Of a stretch of 64,000 nucleotides of DNA, positions 45,601 through 58,600 are shown one piece after another. The notes beneath the pieces are model-generated. The model saw nothing but the letters and a program-made list of their open reading frames with translations. It was not told the origin of the DNA and made no database searches. The stretch comes from Anaeramoeba flamelloides (lineage: Eukaryota; Metamonada; Anaeramoebidae), in assembly GCA_027625915.1 (NCBI GenBank), contig JANTQA010000057.1:3038001-3102000 (forward strand). Direction: 5' to 3'. The stretch's first letter is position 1. Each line of letters starts with the position of its first letter. The translations under genes were made by a program, and so were the position numbers.

Positions 45601-46366
45601 GGTGTGTAATTTCTGAACTAATTTTTTCAAATTTCAGAGAAAAAAAAAGAAAAGAGATCTGTTAGTGTTCTAGTGAATGTTGTTTTTGTTTTTTACACAA
45701 AAAAGGTGTGTTAGGTGGTTTAATTAATAATTTTATTTGCTTAATAAAAGGTATCACATTTACGTTACTTTCATTTATTGTTAAGGATTTTTTATTTCGT
45801 GTTTTAAAAAAAAATTGATCTGTTAAAAAGAGAATTTTGAAGTGACTAAATTCGTAACTTCGAATTCAAAGAGTGAACAAACATGTTCATTAAAAGTCTT
45901 TTAAACTTTTAAAAGATCAAGTACATTAACATTACTGATTTCTCTTCTTTTCTTAAAAAAAAAAAAGGAAAAGCCTTTGGAATACTTACTCATTTAAAGA
46001 TTTGACTTGATCAAATATTTTGTTCAGTGTTTCCGTATTCTGATCTTTTGTTTCTGGTTTTTTGTCTCTTTGATAGGTATGATAAACTAGGTTATACTCT
46101 TCTGTAGTTAGTTGTTTAAACAAATCTATTTTTTTTTGGGATGAAAAGAAATGGATTGTTTTGTTTTTACATAATACAATTAGTGTGTCAGGAAGCTCCC
46201 ACCCAAACATCCAGAATTGTAAGGAATTTGATTTCGAATAAGATGTTCCTGATTTCACTCTACCTACAACTATACAATAACAATCAATATTATTTTCCCA
46301 AAGTGAATAAATTCGATTTGTTCGTTGAATAAATTCCTTTGCATTAATTTGTGCAGACTCGCTCAT
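42689..46366 (-). CDS. SPT16: FACT complex subunit SPT16, two exons
   Basis: SPT16 with its partner (SSRP1/Pob3) forms FACT, the nuclear histone chaperone that opens and rebuilds nucleosomes during transcription and replication. The exons I infer are 46366-45990 and 45404-42689 (intron 585 bp, GTAAGT...AAAAAG), joining VKSLNE to NEKINFGMFPNEKW and giving 1030 residues, close to the human 1047. Exon 1 holds the N-lobe (YSLWENNIDCYCIVVGR, LQFWMFGWELPDTLIV, HFFSSQKKIDLFKQL). Exon 2 holds the inactive aminopeptidase-like lobe (FTPVIQSGGEYDLEI, LHLIPNFGFVTGIEF), a KE-repeat insertion coded by tandem CCTTTT units at 44337-44390, the dimerisation region (GKHVPFHISYIKNI), the middle domain (NVPRLAGDLFLRPTILGRK, then GLKNFDLIFVFKDYTT) and the acidic C-terminal tail (about residues 978-1030) expected for histone binding. 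Taking exon 2 alone from an upstream start would add 64 lysine-rich residues that are intron. Confidence 0.93.
45815..45910 (+). mobile_element. Decayed partial copy of retroposon family 2, in SPT16 intron
   Basis: GATCTGTTAAAAAGAGA, TTTTGAAGTGACTAAATT and AATTCAAAGAGTGAAC match the middle of the family. The ends are lost. It accounts for part of the 585-bp SPT16 intron. Confidence 0.6.
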
Positions 46367-48479
46367 TTTGAAAATACGTTGACAGTATTTATTAAAAATA
46401 AGATTTTTACAAAAGAGAGGAATTAAAGGAAAAAGCAAAAAAATAAAAAAAATAAAAACACATTTTATCTAGAAGAAAAGTAGGGTTAACACAGTTCGGT
46501 TTTTGTTTGTAGTTTCCTTTTCTTTTCAGATTATTTCATAAAACAAGTGTTGTGAGATTTTTAATACACAAGGAAATTTTTTTTTTATCAGTTCAACACC
46601 TTTAATCTGAAAATATTTACAGAACAAATACTTTGAAAGGAAATGGTTGACTATCCGTTAATTTCCAGAAAATTTTCCAAATTATTTTTTTTTTATTTGA
46701 GAAACAATTTATCTCCTGAGTAATTATTTTTGTAATTATAGATCATGTTTTTTGAACTTCAATTGTTAATAAATTTGATTAAAAATAACTGTTTTATTTC
46801 AGTATCAATAACCCAAAATTTCAATTTAGTTCTTTACTCTTAAAGAATTATACAAATTGGTCATCAAACCGAGATCAGTTTTAATTCAAACTTCACACCT
46901 ATACAAATTTAAGAATGTGAGATCAATAAACAGTATTCGAATTTCAATTAAATACTTTTTTTTGACTAAATTTTTTTATTTCTCAAAAACTTGTTTTTTT
47001 CACTATTAAAACCAAAATGTGTTAAGTAGGTGTTTGAAAACTAAAAATCTTATTGGACCAATTTGTTTCCACCCCATTTTAAAGTACAATGAAGTTGGTA
47101 TTAGGTAGAAATATATTTGATTCGAATATAAACTAAATGATCCTAAAGGGGTAAACTAAAATCCATTTCAAAGCTTCTTTGGAATATTGAGTACTCATAA
47201 TTTCTTGTTAACCTGTTATATCCAAATTATCTCCAATAACCAGATATTTTCTTTTGTGTTTGGCAATGTGCTTGACAACAATTTAGATTTAACCAGATAA
47301 AAGATGAAAAAACAACATTTTAAATTTATCTTGAAATTTTCAAGAATTTCAAAAAGTTTTTTGATTTTTTAAATTTTACACAAAAATCCTATAATTTGTA
47401 ATATTGTGACTTTCCTATTACATACATTCTTTTAAACCATTTTTTCTATTTGCAAGATAAGATTCAAATGCACACATAACATAAGACAACTATAAGACCT
47501 TTAGAAAAGCAATGCCCCCTTTTTGATGTTTTGCAATTTTAAAAAAGCATTTACTTTTCAAAAGCATTTTTTGGGTTATTTATTAGAAAAAAGAGAGAAC
47601 ACTTTTAATTAAACAGGTAAAAATATTATACTATCAAATAACTTTGAAATAATAAATAATTTATTTAAAATCATATTGGTGACCTTTAATTCACAAATCT
47701 CAAAAAAAATAAATAAATAAAAAAATAAAAATCAAAACTTTTTTTTTAACACAAATTTACAATTAAAATTGCCTAGAAGAAATCATTCAAAAAAAAAAGA
47801 AAATAAATTTGAGAAATTTATATATATATAGTGAATTCTCCCTTTCCAGAGCCAACATAATTCATATTTTATTATTATTTTCAAAGTTTATCCATATTAT
47901 AGATATGTATTATTTAATTCTAATTGCCCCTACCAATGCTACCCAAAAGATAGAATGGTTATTTTTATCAATAAAACAACTGCCTTTATTTGTGAATAAA
48001 ACAATCTACAGATCAGTCTCTTCAAAACACCAAACAACTCCTATGAATAATACTTAATCAAAATTTTGTTTTTCTAAAACTTATTTTTAAAGGGGTAGAA
48101 GACCCCCCTGGATCTAGTTTCAGATTCCCTACTTCAATTTCAAAAAAATAAAAAATAGATATAACAATCAACATTTTAAATATTATTTAAACTAGAAAAC
48201 CCCAAAAATAAAATAATAAATAAATATTTGTTTAGTCTTAAAATCAATATTAAAAAAAATTTTGGGGTACTTTCAAGATTTATTAGTAGAAAATGTGCAC
48301 ATGAATATATTAAAAATGAAAAAATAAAAATTTTGTTATAAAAATATTTTAAAAAGGGACGTGACTTACCAAAGATATACCCCCCCCCAGTTAACATATT
48401 TGTATTTATTCTCAATTTCTGTTGAAAAAAAATATAACCATTAATTCTTCACGCATATATATATTCATTGGGCTTAATT
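46367..48479. other. Intergenic, nothing recognised
   Basis: Upstream of SPT16, AT-rich, with no gene I can support. A plus-strand frame at 47809-48057 and a C10 run near 48381 were noted without further meaning. Confidence 0.45.
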
Positions 48480-48700
48480 TTAAAATATAAATCCGAGGAA
48501 TTAACAAATTATTAAAAACAGTTTCTAAAATTATCCAAGAATTTGGAATAAATCACAATATAGATAAAACATGCTAATAAAATCAATTATCTGGAATAAA
48601 GTATATAGGAATTTGGTTTAAAAAAAAAGAAATATTGACAAAAAAACTAAAAAAAATTTTATAAACTATATTCCAACATTATGGACATAGTTTAAACAAT
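48480..48700 (+). mobile_element. LINE fragment, reverse transcriptase palm/thumb
   Basis: The plus strand reads INKLLKTVSKIIQEFGI, then a break, then IKYIGIWFKKKEILTKKLKKI, the pattern that follows the ADD box in non-LTR reverse transcriptases (K-YLGIxF). Further decayed pieces may extend to about 49720 (SQEYLKNMRRASYP). Stops are present. Confidence 0.55.
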
Positions 48701-48764
48701 TGAAAAAATAACAACACCCCACTTTAAATCTAATTTGGAAATAATTTTGGTTTTACAAACTATT

Positions 48765-48950
48765 TCATTGTTTGTCTTTTTTGTTTTCATTTTAATTTCT
48801 TTTTTTGTAGTTATGTAATCTGTTTCCTTAGATCTAGAATTTTTTTTCGATGGTTGATAGAAGGTTAGTGTTGAGCCTTTTAAATTAGAAAAATCACATA
48901 CACTTGGTAGACAGTATTTTATTATATGATCAATCAACAATTGTTATTGA
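48765..48950 (-). repeat. R3 repeat, partial inverse copy
   Basis: The reverse complement shares GATTTTTCTAATTTAAAAGG, TCAACCATCG and neighbouring blocks with 42228-42425, both being part of R3 in inverse orientation. Confidence 0.5.
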
Positions 48951-50239
48951 AATTTCAACAAATTAACCAATATATTTTTTTTTTTGCTCGTTTCATGATT
49001 TTAGACATACCCATTTTTAATTTTTTCATTTTATATTTTTTTCTTTTATTTGAATTAAAATGATTACTTATTAAAATATTAATAATGGGTTGTTTAAATG
49101 TTTTTTAATATTTCACTTGTAAAAATATAATAAATTGGGTATTTTTGCCTATTTTTGATTTTGAGTGTAATCCAAATTTTTGGAATGGGGTTTAGCTTAA
49201 TTAATAAAACCAATAATATTTATAACCAAAAAAAAATATCTAATGAACGAAAATTACTAATACTGAAACTAATATAAATTTTTCAATTATTAGGTTCATT
49301 CGTAACCAAATTTCAGATAAGTCAACTATATTTCAATATAATCTATATATAATTATATAAATAAAAAAGTTACAAATATTGGAAAAAATAGGTATACTAG
49401 AGACAATTTAGAAAACCAAAGTATGAATATACCAAGTACAAAGTTCAATCTATAACAATTGAATAGATAAGTTCAAAAATAAATTAGATAATTTTGACTT
49501 TAAAAATATACCAGAAAAATCAAAAATTTTTAAAAAAAGATATTGAAAAATTCAATTGGTGAATATCAAACATCAAATTATTAAATATGAACAAAAATCA
49601 ATTTTAACAAAAATTAATAATAAATATCTCTGGATCTAAAAGTCAAGAATATTTAAAAAATATGAGGCGAGCATCATACCCAACCAACAATTATACCTTA
49701 AAGTTGTATTATGTTACAAAATTTTCTTTTTTTTTTTTGTTCTATTTCAACAAATAATTGATTTTTGAGATAAATAAAAAATATAAAAAAATATAATTGT
49801 GATTTTCTGGGTTTTATCTGAATAAAATATAAACAAAGATTATATCCTTTTATTTTGAAAATTTAATAAGTAATGAGTGTAGTTACATTTATTAAAAAAT
49901 ATTTATTAAAAAGAAGGAAACACTTTTTAAACACTGAAACTCCATAAAATTTTCAAAATTGATAGTATTATTATTAAGATAATAATCGAATAAAATACAA
50001 AATCTTTCAATTTGGTACCCAATCACCCTAATTAAGAAAAAAGAATAATCAAACAACTAATTCTACCTAACTACACACCTTAATATAAAATCTAACCATT
50101 TAGATTAAAGAGCCCAATTAAAAAATTAAAAAAAAAAACTATAAAAATAATATATTTAGTATTATTCAAAATCAAGATTCATTATCAATTTTATCCATTA
50201 GTTAAAGACAAAGTAAATTATAAATATTTTTTTTTTTTT

Positions 50240-50600
50240 TTGAAGAACTCTTAATTACATCTTTTTTACATTAAGACTTAAATCTCATTATACAAACTGG
50301 AATTCAAAATCATATATGTCACGATTATTAACCAATAGAAATAATTTCAAATTTTCTTGGTTTAAAATTAATCCATTAAGATTTATTTTTTTTTTCATTT
50401 GTTTTGGAATCACAATCTATACTTTTTTATTGGAAAAATATACCCAAAAAAAAAAATAATCAATATTTTCTTAATTTTCTCATTTTCATATTCTAAAAAT
50501 AAAGGACCAAATTTATCAGTATTCTCAAAGAATGGACAGTAATATCTATTTAAACATATTCTAAATGTATTGAATATAAGAATTGTTGAAATTGATGAAT
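50240..50600 (-). mobile_element. LINE 3' fragment, zinc-finger region
   Basis: The minus strand reads FNTFRICLNRYYCPFFENTD, similar to the FRTFTNCLNRHFYLINKN piece of the 39.2-kb LINE. Several frame changes. A T-run at 50230-50242 may be its poly(A) tail. Confidence 0.55.
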
Positions 50601-50659
50601 CACCAAAAATTTTTGATTAAATATAAATGTTTGATTTTTAGTTATGGGAAATACTTATG

Positions 50660-51230
50660 CACAGTGATACCTAGGGAGGGGATTAATTACGTTTTCACAG
50701 TGGTTTTCTGTTTTATTCGGAATTCGATTGATTTTTCGAATAAACAGAAAAATCAAGAAAACCTAACAAAAATCTCTCGATTTTTCAAATAAACAGAAAA
50801 CCCAAGAAAACCAATCAGTATATTTTCCCTAATTCATAAGAATATAGAAAAATAAAATATTTTACACAATTCTTTGTAATTATGGAAAAGTTAATGGTAC
50901 TCCCAACTTGTAGACTTCACCAACCCATTATATATGTAATATAAAAAATTAGAAGTATTTATTACAATTTTGAATAAAATTTTCAAAATTATGGAAGTAC
51001 CATTAACTGCCTAGGTTTTCATAGGCTTTCTGTTTTATTAAGTGTTCTAGGTTTTTTTGAGGTTTTCTATTGTATTTTGTAAAATATATAGATTTACCAA
51101 ATAAACAGAAAACTAAAATTAAAAAAAAAACATAACCCACACCTTTCCACAATTCAAAAGAATAAAATAAAATCTTTGATTTGAAGTCATTACTCTTAAT
51201 TCTGGAAAAGCCCAAGCCCTTAATTTTTAA
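50660..51230. repeat. Two decayed fold-back repeats
   Basis: 50690-50895 and 51005-51212 contain TCTGTTTTATT, AATAAACAGAAAA, CAAGAAAACC and AATTCAAAAGAATA-type modules, as in the 3122 and 39380 elements, with weaker palindromes. Confidence 0.55.
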
Positions 51231-51535
51231 ATTCAAAAGTAATCTATAAAATTTGTATTTTAATCCCTACTTTCACTATACAAAAATCCTAGTTAAGGGA
51301 TGATAAAATCAAAATCCCCATTTTGAAAAAAATAAAAACAAAAAAAAAACCCATTTTTAGTATTTTTTTTTAAATTGATAAGCCCATTACCAGTTCGAAG
51401 AAAAATAATCTCACTAGTTATATTTCTTTTCTCTTCTCAAAAATCTTCCAGAAACATACAAAAACAAATCCAAAGTTTTTCTTTTTTTTCCAATATAGAC
51501 ATGGTTAAAAAAAAAAACTAAAAAATGAAATCATA

Positions 51536-52080
51536 AACTCCAATTCAAAATTTTTAACACTCAAAAATTCAATCTTTGAATAAAAAAATCTTATTTAACC
51601 ACTTCTCGAAGATTTACCAAATTAGAACCATTCACTAATAGAAATTTTAACACTTGTATAGAAATTACAAAATGCACAAAACAAAAAATAAATTATTATC
51701 AAAACAAATAAATCAAGGACGAGTTAAAAATTTTGGAGATGTAAAAAAAAATGTATTACTGAATTTGTTCATCTTCTATTAGGAATTATTGATAAATCAA
51801 AAGTTTTAGATTCCATCAATTATTTTTATTTGAGTAAATTTTTTTTGAAGAACTCAACTTTAACAGAATACAAATCATTGAAAAAAAATTTGATCGAACG
51901 AAACAAGTTATGCAATTACTAAAAACGAAATGAAAATAAAAAACTAAAAAATGAAAAAATGATTTTTACCTTTTTAAAAAAAAATCAAAATTATTTGCAA
52001 TTTGAATGTAAATGTATTATTGTGATTGTTTGGTCCACTTTAACTAGTGTAAAATTTTTGAATTTTAGTTTAGATGATAA
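51536..52080 (+). repeat. Dispersed 540-bp repeat R3, second uninterrupted copy
   Basis: Aligned throughout with 21345-21885; carries AATTAGAACCATTCACTAA, GAGTTAAAAATTTTGGAGAT and GTATTATTGTGATTGTTTGG. It also shows the two empty sites discussed for 58892-59765. Confidence 0.75.
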
Positions 52081-52694
52081 TATTGAGATATAAAAAGTTA
52101 TTAGATTGTTATTTGTGTTTTTAATCACCATTTCTATCTGAAACAAAAGGATGGTAAACAAATTAAAGACTCAATAAACATCAAATAGATCACTTTTCTC
52201 TAAAATATAATTTTATTATCTCGATCAACTATCTATTATATCAACTTGTAGAATTTTTTCAACAGAAAATTTAATATACCAAAACTAAATCTAAAAAGTT
52301 TCTTAAAATGATAAAATTTACTCAGATTAAAAAATTCTAAACTTACCAATTCACAGATATTTTAATACAACCTTGTATATTCATATTATGTAGTATTGAA
52401 CAATAGCCATAATTTATTAGTAATTGTAAAATCAATTATTCTCCAAAAAAAAAAAAAAAAAAATCAAATGAGAAAACTTTAAATTATTTATTTTATTTTG
52501 TTGTTTGATAATATTTGAAATCTAAAAGATAAAAAAGGAATCTAATTATATAAGTAAATAAAAAATAACAATTTCTTGCTTTGGGGTTCTTAAATTCATA
52601 AAAAAAAAAAAAAAAAAATTTATAATATTTGTAAAATCTTCAACGAATTTACTATCTGATTGACTAAGAATATATTTTTGTTGTATATTTGCTT
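52081..52694. other. Intergenic, downstream of XRN1
   Basis: AT-rich. Nothing recognised beyond poly(A) runs. Confidence 0.5.
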
Positions 52695-55600
52695 TTATTT
52701 TTTTTTTGATCTTTGACTTTTATTTCCACCCTTCCCCTTTCCTTTATTCTTACCTTTCCCTCTTCCTTTTCCTTGACCACGTCCGCCCTTTCTCGTGTTT
52801 TTTGTTGACCAACCATCTGATTTATCTTGATTTTTTTTTCTTTTTTGTTGAGGCGAATTAAACATTTTCTGAACTTTTTCCCTTTCGTAATGACTAAGAT
52901 TTATTAATTGAGAAATATGCAATCTTTGAGCTTTTAGAGTATTTAAACGGTTTTCTAAATTTGTTGCACCATTAAAATTTTTTTCAAAAATTACTTCAAC
53001 TTTATTTGTATATTGGTAGTATCCTACAATAATTCCCCGAAGGCCAAATGGTATTTGATTATTTATACATTTGTTTATAACAATGTCACCGAGTTGAATA
53101 TTTATATTTAGTAAACCACTCTTGATCCTATTTTCAATTTCACTTAAAGTTCTAGGAAAAATAATATCTTTTCTTGGAACTGTTTTTTCAAAAATAATTT
53201 TATCTTTGTTTGGATAACTTTGATTTTTATTTTCATTTTTATTTTCATTTTTATTTTCATTTTCATTTTCATTTTCATTTTCTTTTTCATTTTTTCCATC
53301 ATTAATATCCATTTGCTCTTCATTTTCGTTTATTATGAGATTATTTAAATTTTTATTATTTTTATTTTTTTTTTTTTGGTTTTTAATTAAATCATTTTCA
53401 ATTTCTAATATTAAATTTATGGGCAATCCAATAAAATCCTCATTAACGAGAGGCAATTTGTATAGCAATTTTCTTTCACGAATCCATTTTGTAACTTTTT
53501 CCATATACTGATCGGGATCATTGACATGATTTTTTAATAAAAAATCTGATTTTAAGGGGCCATGATAATTTGATAGAGCTTTGAATAGCTGAGGGAATTT
53601 ATCCTTATAGCTGTTTAAAAGCGAAAGGGTTGAATTACTAAATTTAGGCATTTTTTGGGTTTGTGTCTTAATGACTTTACAATAGCCCTGTTTAAATACT
53701 CTTTTTTTGTGAACAAAGATTTGTAAACCAATTTGATGCTTGCGATCAAAAATAAAGGAATTTAAAATTTTTCGTAGAACATTGACATTAACATTTAATT
53801 TATTTGAAAGTTCCTTCATATCAAACCATCTTTTATATGTTTTTGTCAAAACTTTGTTTAATGATGGGCAAATATTATTTTTTCTATTGGCATCAACGCT
53901 AATAGTATATTTTTGCCTGTTTATCTTTTTGATTGTTGCTTGATATATCTCTATTTTATTTTTTTTCAATTGATGAAAATAAAAAATTGTTGATCCAACT
54001 GTGATTTTATTTCTTTCAATTTTTGTTTTTTTACCAAATTTCTTTAAAAAATTTTCCCTTGGCAAAATTAATTGAATAGGTATTTCCATCGATTGGATTT
54101 GTTCAAGATTTGTTTGCTTTGTTTTTACATTGAACACAACCTGAACATTTTTTAAATCTATTCCATATTGCTCTCGATATTTTGAAACCAAATATTTTTT
54201 TTTTTTCGACCATTCAAGATGATTTTTTTTTAAATTTTTTGGATTTACTTTATTAACAATGGTTTTCCTAACCTTGTCTTTTATCTGTTGATTAATTGTT
54301 TGGTTTTTATCAGAAACAGAATTAATATGTACTAACTTTGGATAGGGATAACAAATGTATCCAGATTTCCCGACAGCCTTTTCAAGTTTCGAACTGTTGC
54401 TTTCCTTTGCGTTTAATTTGAGAACAACAGTTTCAAGTTCTGATGAATTTCCAAACAAATTAACTTTTACTTTTTTAATTTCAGTTACTATGCTAAAAAA
54501 ATTAAGAGTAGGCCAATTTTTATTAATTAATTCGTTTTCCTTGATCTTTTCCTTTCCTTTTTCACTTTCCTTTTCCTTTTCCTTTTCCTTTTCCTTTTCA
54601 TTTTCATTTTCATTTTCATTTTCCTTACCTCCCTTTGATTGTGTTCCACTTTCTTTACTATAGATTAATTGATATAAATCATCAGAAGAAATATTAATAT
54701 CTATCTTTTTTAAATTATTTTCTTGATCATAATAAAATAAAATTGGATCAACTACTTTATTTCTTTCTAATTCTTCTTTAGTCAAGGTATTTAAATGCTT
54801 TTCATATTCTGTTTTAATTATTTCATAATCAAAAAGAGGGATGACACATTGGGGCAAATATAAAGTATTCCTGTTATATGGTATAACTTTTATTTCCTTT
54901 GGAAAATAAGAAACAATTGGAGAATCTGATTTAATCATTAAATCGCCAAGATTAGTGGGCAATAGATTATGAGAGATTGGTGGAAGGGAACATAACATTT
55001 GAAGCATTGGGTCAAATGGTTGATTCAATTGGAAGCAATCTTCGTTAATTGAATAACTATTTAAATTTTCCAAATCTGCCAACACAGGAGGGAAATGAAA
55101 TGGATAATGATATGTCCAAGATGGAATTCTTTTATAATAATAATTCAAGTTCCATTGAATTGATTTTAAATAATTTTTTATTAAATTTGGTTTAAATGAT
55201 TCTTTTTTAATGACATCTTCCCCAAAGTATTTTGTATAATATTTCACATTCCAATGAAAAGTATTTTCAGAAACATATTTTTCGGAAATTTTATTTTTTT
55301 TTGATCTTCTAGATTTTTTTTTTCCATATCTATCATAATTTGGATATATTTGTCTTAACCAATGCTCCTTTGTTTCAATTTCACGATATAATTTGATGAA
55401 TTTTTCATATTTATTCCAATTTATTATATTTTTATTGATTATATACCCATTTTTTGGATAAAAGGATTTATACACTTTAAGTAATCTATCAAAGCTCCCC
55501 TCTTTAATCTGAAGAAAGGGAAGAGCTGGGAGGAAATCGTTACCAAAAAAAAATGTTAAAAGAACCCAATCATCAATTAATCTTTCTATATCATAATTAT

Positions 55601-58600
55601 CATTGTCAATTAAATTTTCACCTTCCTCTTCCTCTTTCTTTTCATTATTTCCATTTTTTTTTTTCCCATTTTTATTTTTGTTCAAATCAGAAATTAAATC
55701 ATATTCTATATATTCTCTTAATGTGTTAATAAACAAAAATTCAAATTTTTCAGAAAGATCTTCAATCTCTTGCGCAACGTTTTTTGATTTATTAGGAAAC
55801 CAACGAAAATCGATTTTCCATCTCAAAACAGCTATCTTTGGCAAATTCGTAACTAAGGAAAGTATAATAAGATCAGCATCATTTCCAAATAAACAATGCG
55901 TTGAATTGGCATCATAATTATCTGAATTTTTATAATTTTTCATATATTCAATTATTTTATGCTCTCCTTCTCCTGGATCCAAGTGGCTGGAATATATTAC
56001 TTTTAAATGCTTCCATTCCTTTTCCATTTTTGACTGGATAAATTCTCGAATTTTGTTATCAAATTTCGATGAAAATTTTGATCCTAGATTGAAAATTGAT
56101 TTGTGGTAGATATTATATTTTGATATTTAGATTCGTAATTTTAATAAATAAATTAGTAATTTTTCATTTGAAGATTGAAATTATTGTTTTTTTTTGGAAA
56201 AATAATATTAAAAAAGTAAGATTACCTGGCCTAATAATATGTTGAATTTGTTTTTTTTTTTTGTTGAGTTTGTTTTTTTTTTTTATTTAATTTGTTTTGT
56301 AGGTAAAATTATAGAAATTAAACAGAAAAATATTTTTCAAAAATGAATTTAGTTAATTAGATGAAGAATAATTTTTTTTTTTTTTAATGTTTTTATTTTT
56401 TAGAAAGTATTTTGATCAAATTATAATATGATTAAAAAGGAAAAAAAAAAAAAATTCAAAATCTGATGTATTGGTTCAATTTTTTTCCAATTATCTTTTT
56501 ATGCCTTTTGATACAATTTAGTTATTTTTTATTTTTTTCTAATTTTCTGCTAACAAACATCAAAAATAATATTAACTCTTATTTGAATATTAAAAATTGA
56601 ATGGGAATTGTTGATCAATAAACTAAGAAAGAAAAAAAAAAATTACCAAAGATAATGAACTGAAATGATTTTAATTTATTTTTGAAACATAAATAAAAAC
56701 ATATTAATTTGGAATTGAATCCAGAAGAGTTACTTGTTGAAATTTGAATTTAACAAGGTTAAAAAAGTTTAGGATACTCTGTTTTTTGATGCTAAGAGAT
56801 TTGCCCAAAATAGATTTGGATTGAATAAAACGAAATGTTTTGAAATACTTAAATTTTAAGAAACGTAAGAAGCTAATTATTTTTTTTTTAATAATTTTTT
56901 TGAAAACTATCGAAACAATTTCAAATTTTAAGGGATAAAAAACTTATTGAGTTTAGAGCTGAGTTGGTAAAAATTTATTTAATTGCTCTTTTTTTGAAGT
57001 GAAATTTTCTTTAAAAAATTAAATTTTCTACAAACATCAGGGTTTTGGTACACATTTTCATTAATGATATTTTACTTTTTGAGATTATTTGTTTTCAAGT
57101 GAGTTTGAAAATTTTACAAATACACCCTTTAAAAAAAAATCTTTTGTAAATTGGATATTTTGCAGTAGTTAGATTTTATCTTGTTTTGATTGAAAAAAGT
57201 GTAAAAAAAGAAAAGATTTGTTTTCTCAAATCTATATAAAGAATAGTTTAATTTCCATTTAAGTTTTAAAAATTGTTTTTGTTTTGGTGGTTTGTATTCC
57301 ACCCAGCACAGTAAAAAAAAGAGTTGTATTTATTCAGTAAAGAGTTGAAATTAAATTTGTTTGTAAATAAAAATAAAATTATTTTGTTTATTTATTTGAA
57401 TTCTCAAGAAAAAAATAAGCTATATTCGCCAACCCCTTTGATTGGTCTTTCAATTATTTATATCTGAGAAACTAAAAAATAATAAAACGTTAAAAATATT
57501 TCTATTTTTTTTCAATTTTCCAGTGAAAAATTCTTGGAGTTTTATTGAACTAAAATAGTGAATTAAGAGTTGAATAAAATAATATTTTAATCAGATTTAG
57601 GTGTTTATATTTATTAAAACAATGTTTTCAAAAAATACATTGTCTTTGTATATTACGACATATAAAAATCATTCTAAAAACAAATAAAAATATTCAAAGA
57701 ATAAAAGTTTCGCTTGAAGAATTTGAATAATATATCCTAATTTCTTCAACCAAATCTGAGGTAAATTAAAAAATGTAACAATAATTCAATTTTGAAAACT
57801 ATTTTTGAAATTAGAAAGAAATTTTATAATCTAAAATTTTGTAAAATAAAATTTTTTAAATGAATAATCTCATAGAAAAGCCCATACATAACAGAGAAAA
57901 AAGATTATAAAGAATTACAAATAAGATCAAAAAAGAATTCATTTTTCTGATATTTTCTTTTACAATTTTCAATTTTTTTTCCTTTTATTTTTTTAATTAT
58001 TCAGTAAATGTATTATTCCATTGCGAAGTTCACTTTTCCTTTTATTAAAACTTTAGGGTATTTGAAGAAAGAAATGATTTTTTATACTACAATTTCAAAA
58101 ACAGTAAGGCACTCAAAGGTGTATAAATGTACGTACATACTTGTTATTTGAAAAAATCTGTACAAATTTTCAAAATGAAAAAAAAAAAAAGAATATTTAA
58201 TTTAAAGGAAAAATATTAAGAATTAATAAAATTTTGCAATGAAGCCAATGTATAATTTTTGTAAAATGATGAAATTTGTAGATTCTAGACATTTTTAGAC
58301 ATTTTTTTTTTCTTCACTCGAAGGTTCAAAAAGTAAAATTTTGTTTGATTGAAGCGAGAAACTTCATTTATTATAAATTATTTTTAATCCTGATCTAAAA
58401 TGATCGATATTTGCAAATCAAATGTCTGAGATTTTTAATTTTCCATTAATTTATAAATGGCCACTGTGATAATTAAACTTAGGCTATTTGATGTGTTCCA
58501 TAAGCCAAATCACAGTCCTGAAAAAAATTTTTACAAATTTCGAGAACCTTCAAATGCATCCAGAAATTAGCCCCAGCCAATCAAGAGACATATTTCCAAT

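Noticed and set aside
56226-56286. A longer XRN1 exon reading KQIQHIIRPG before SKF
   Set aside because: No acceptor AG lies between its upstream stop and the sequence, and RPG fits the family worse than ITPG given by the 5-nt exon.
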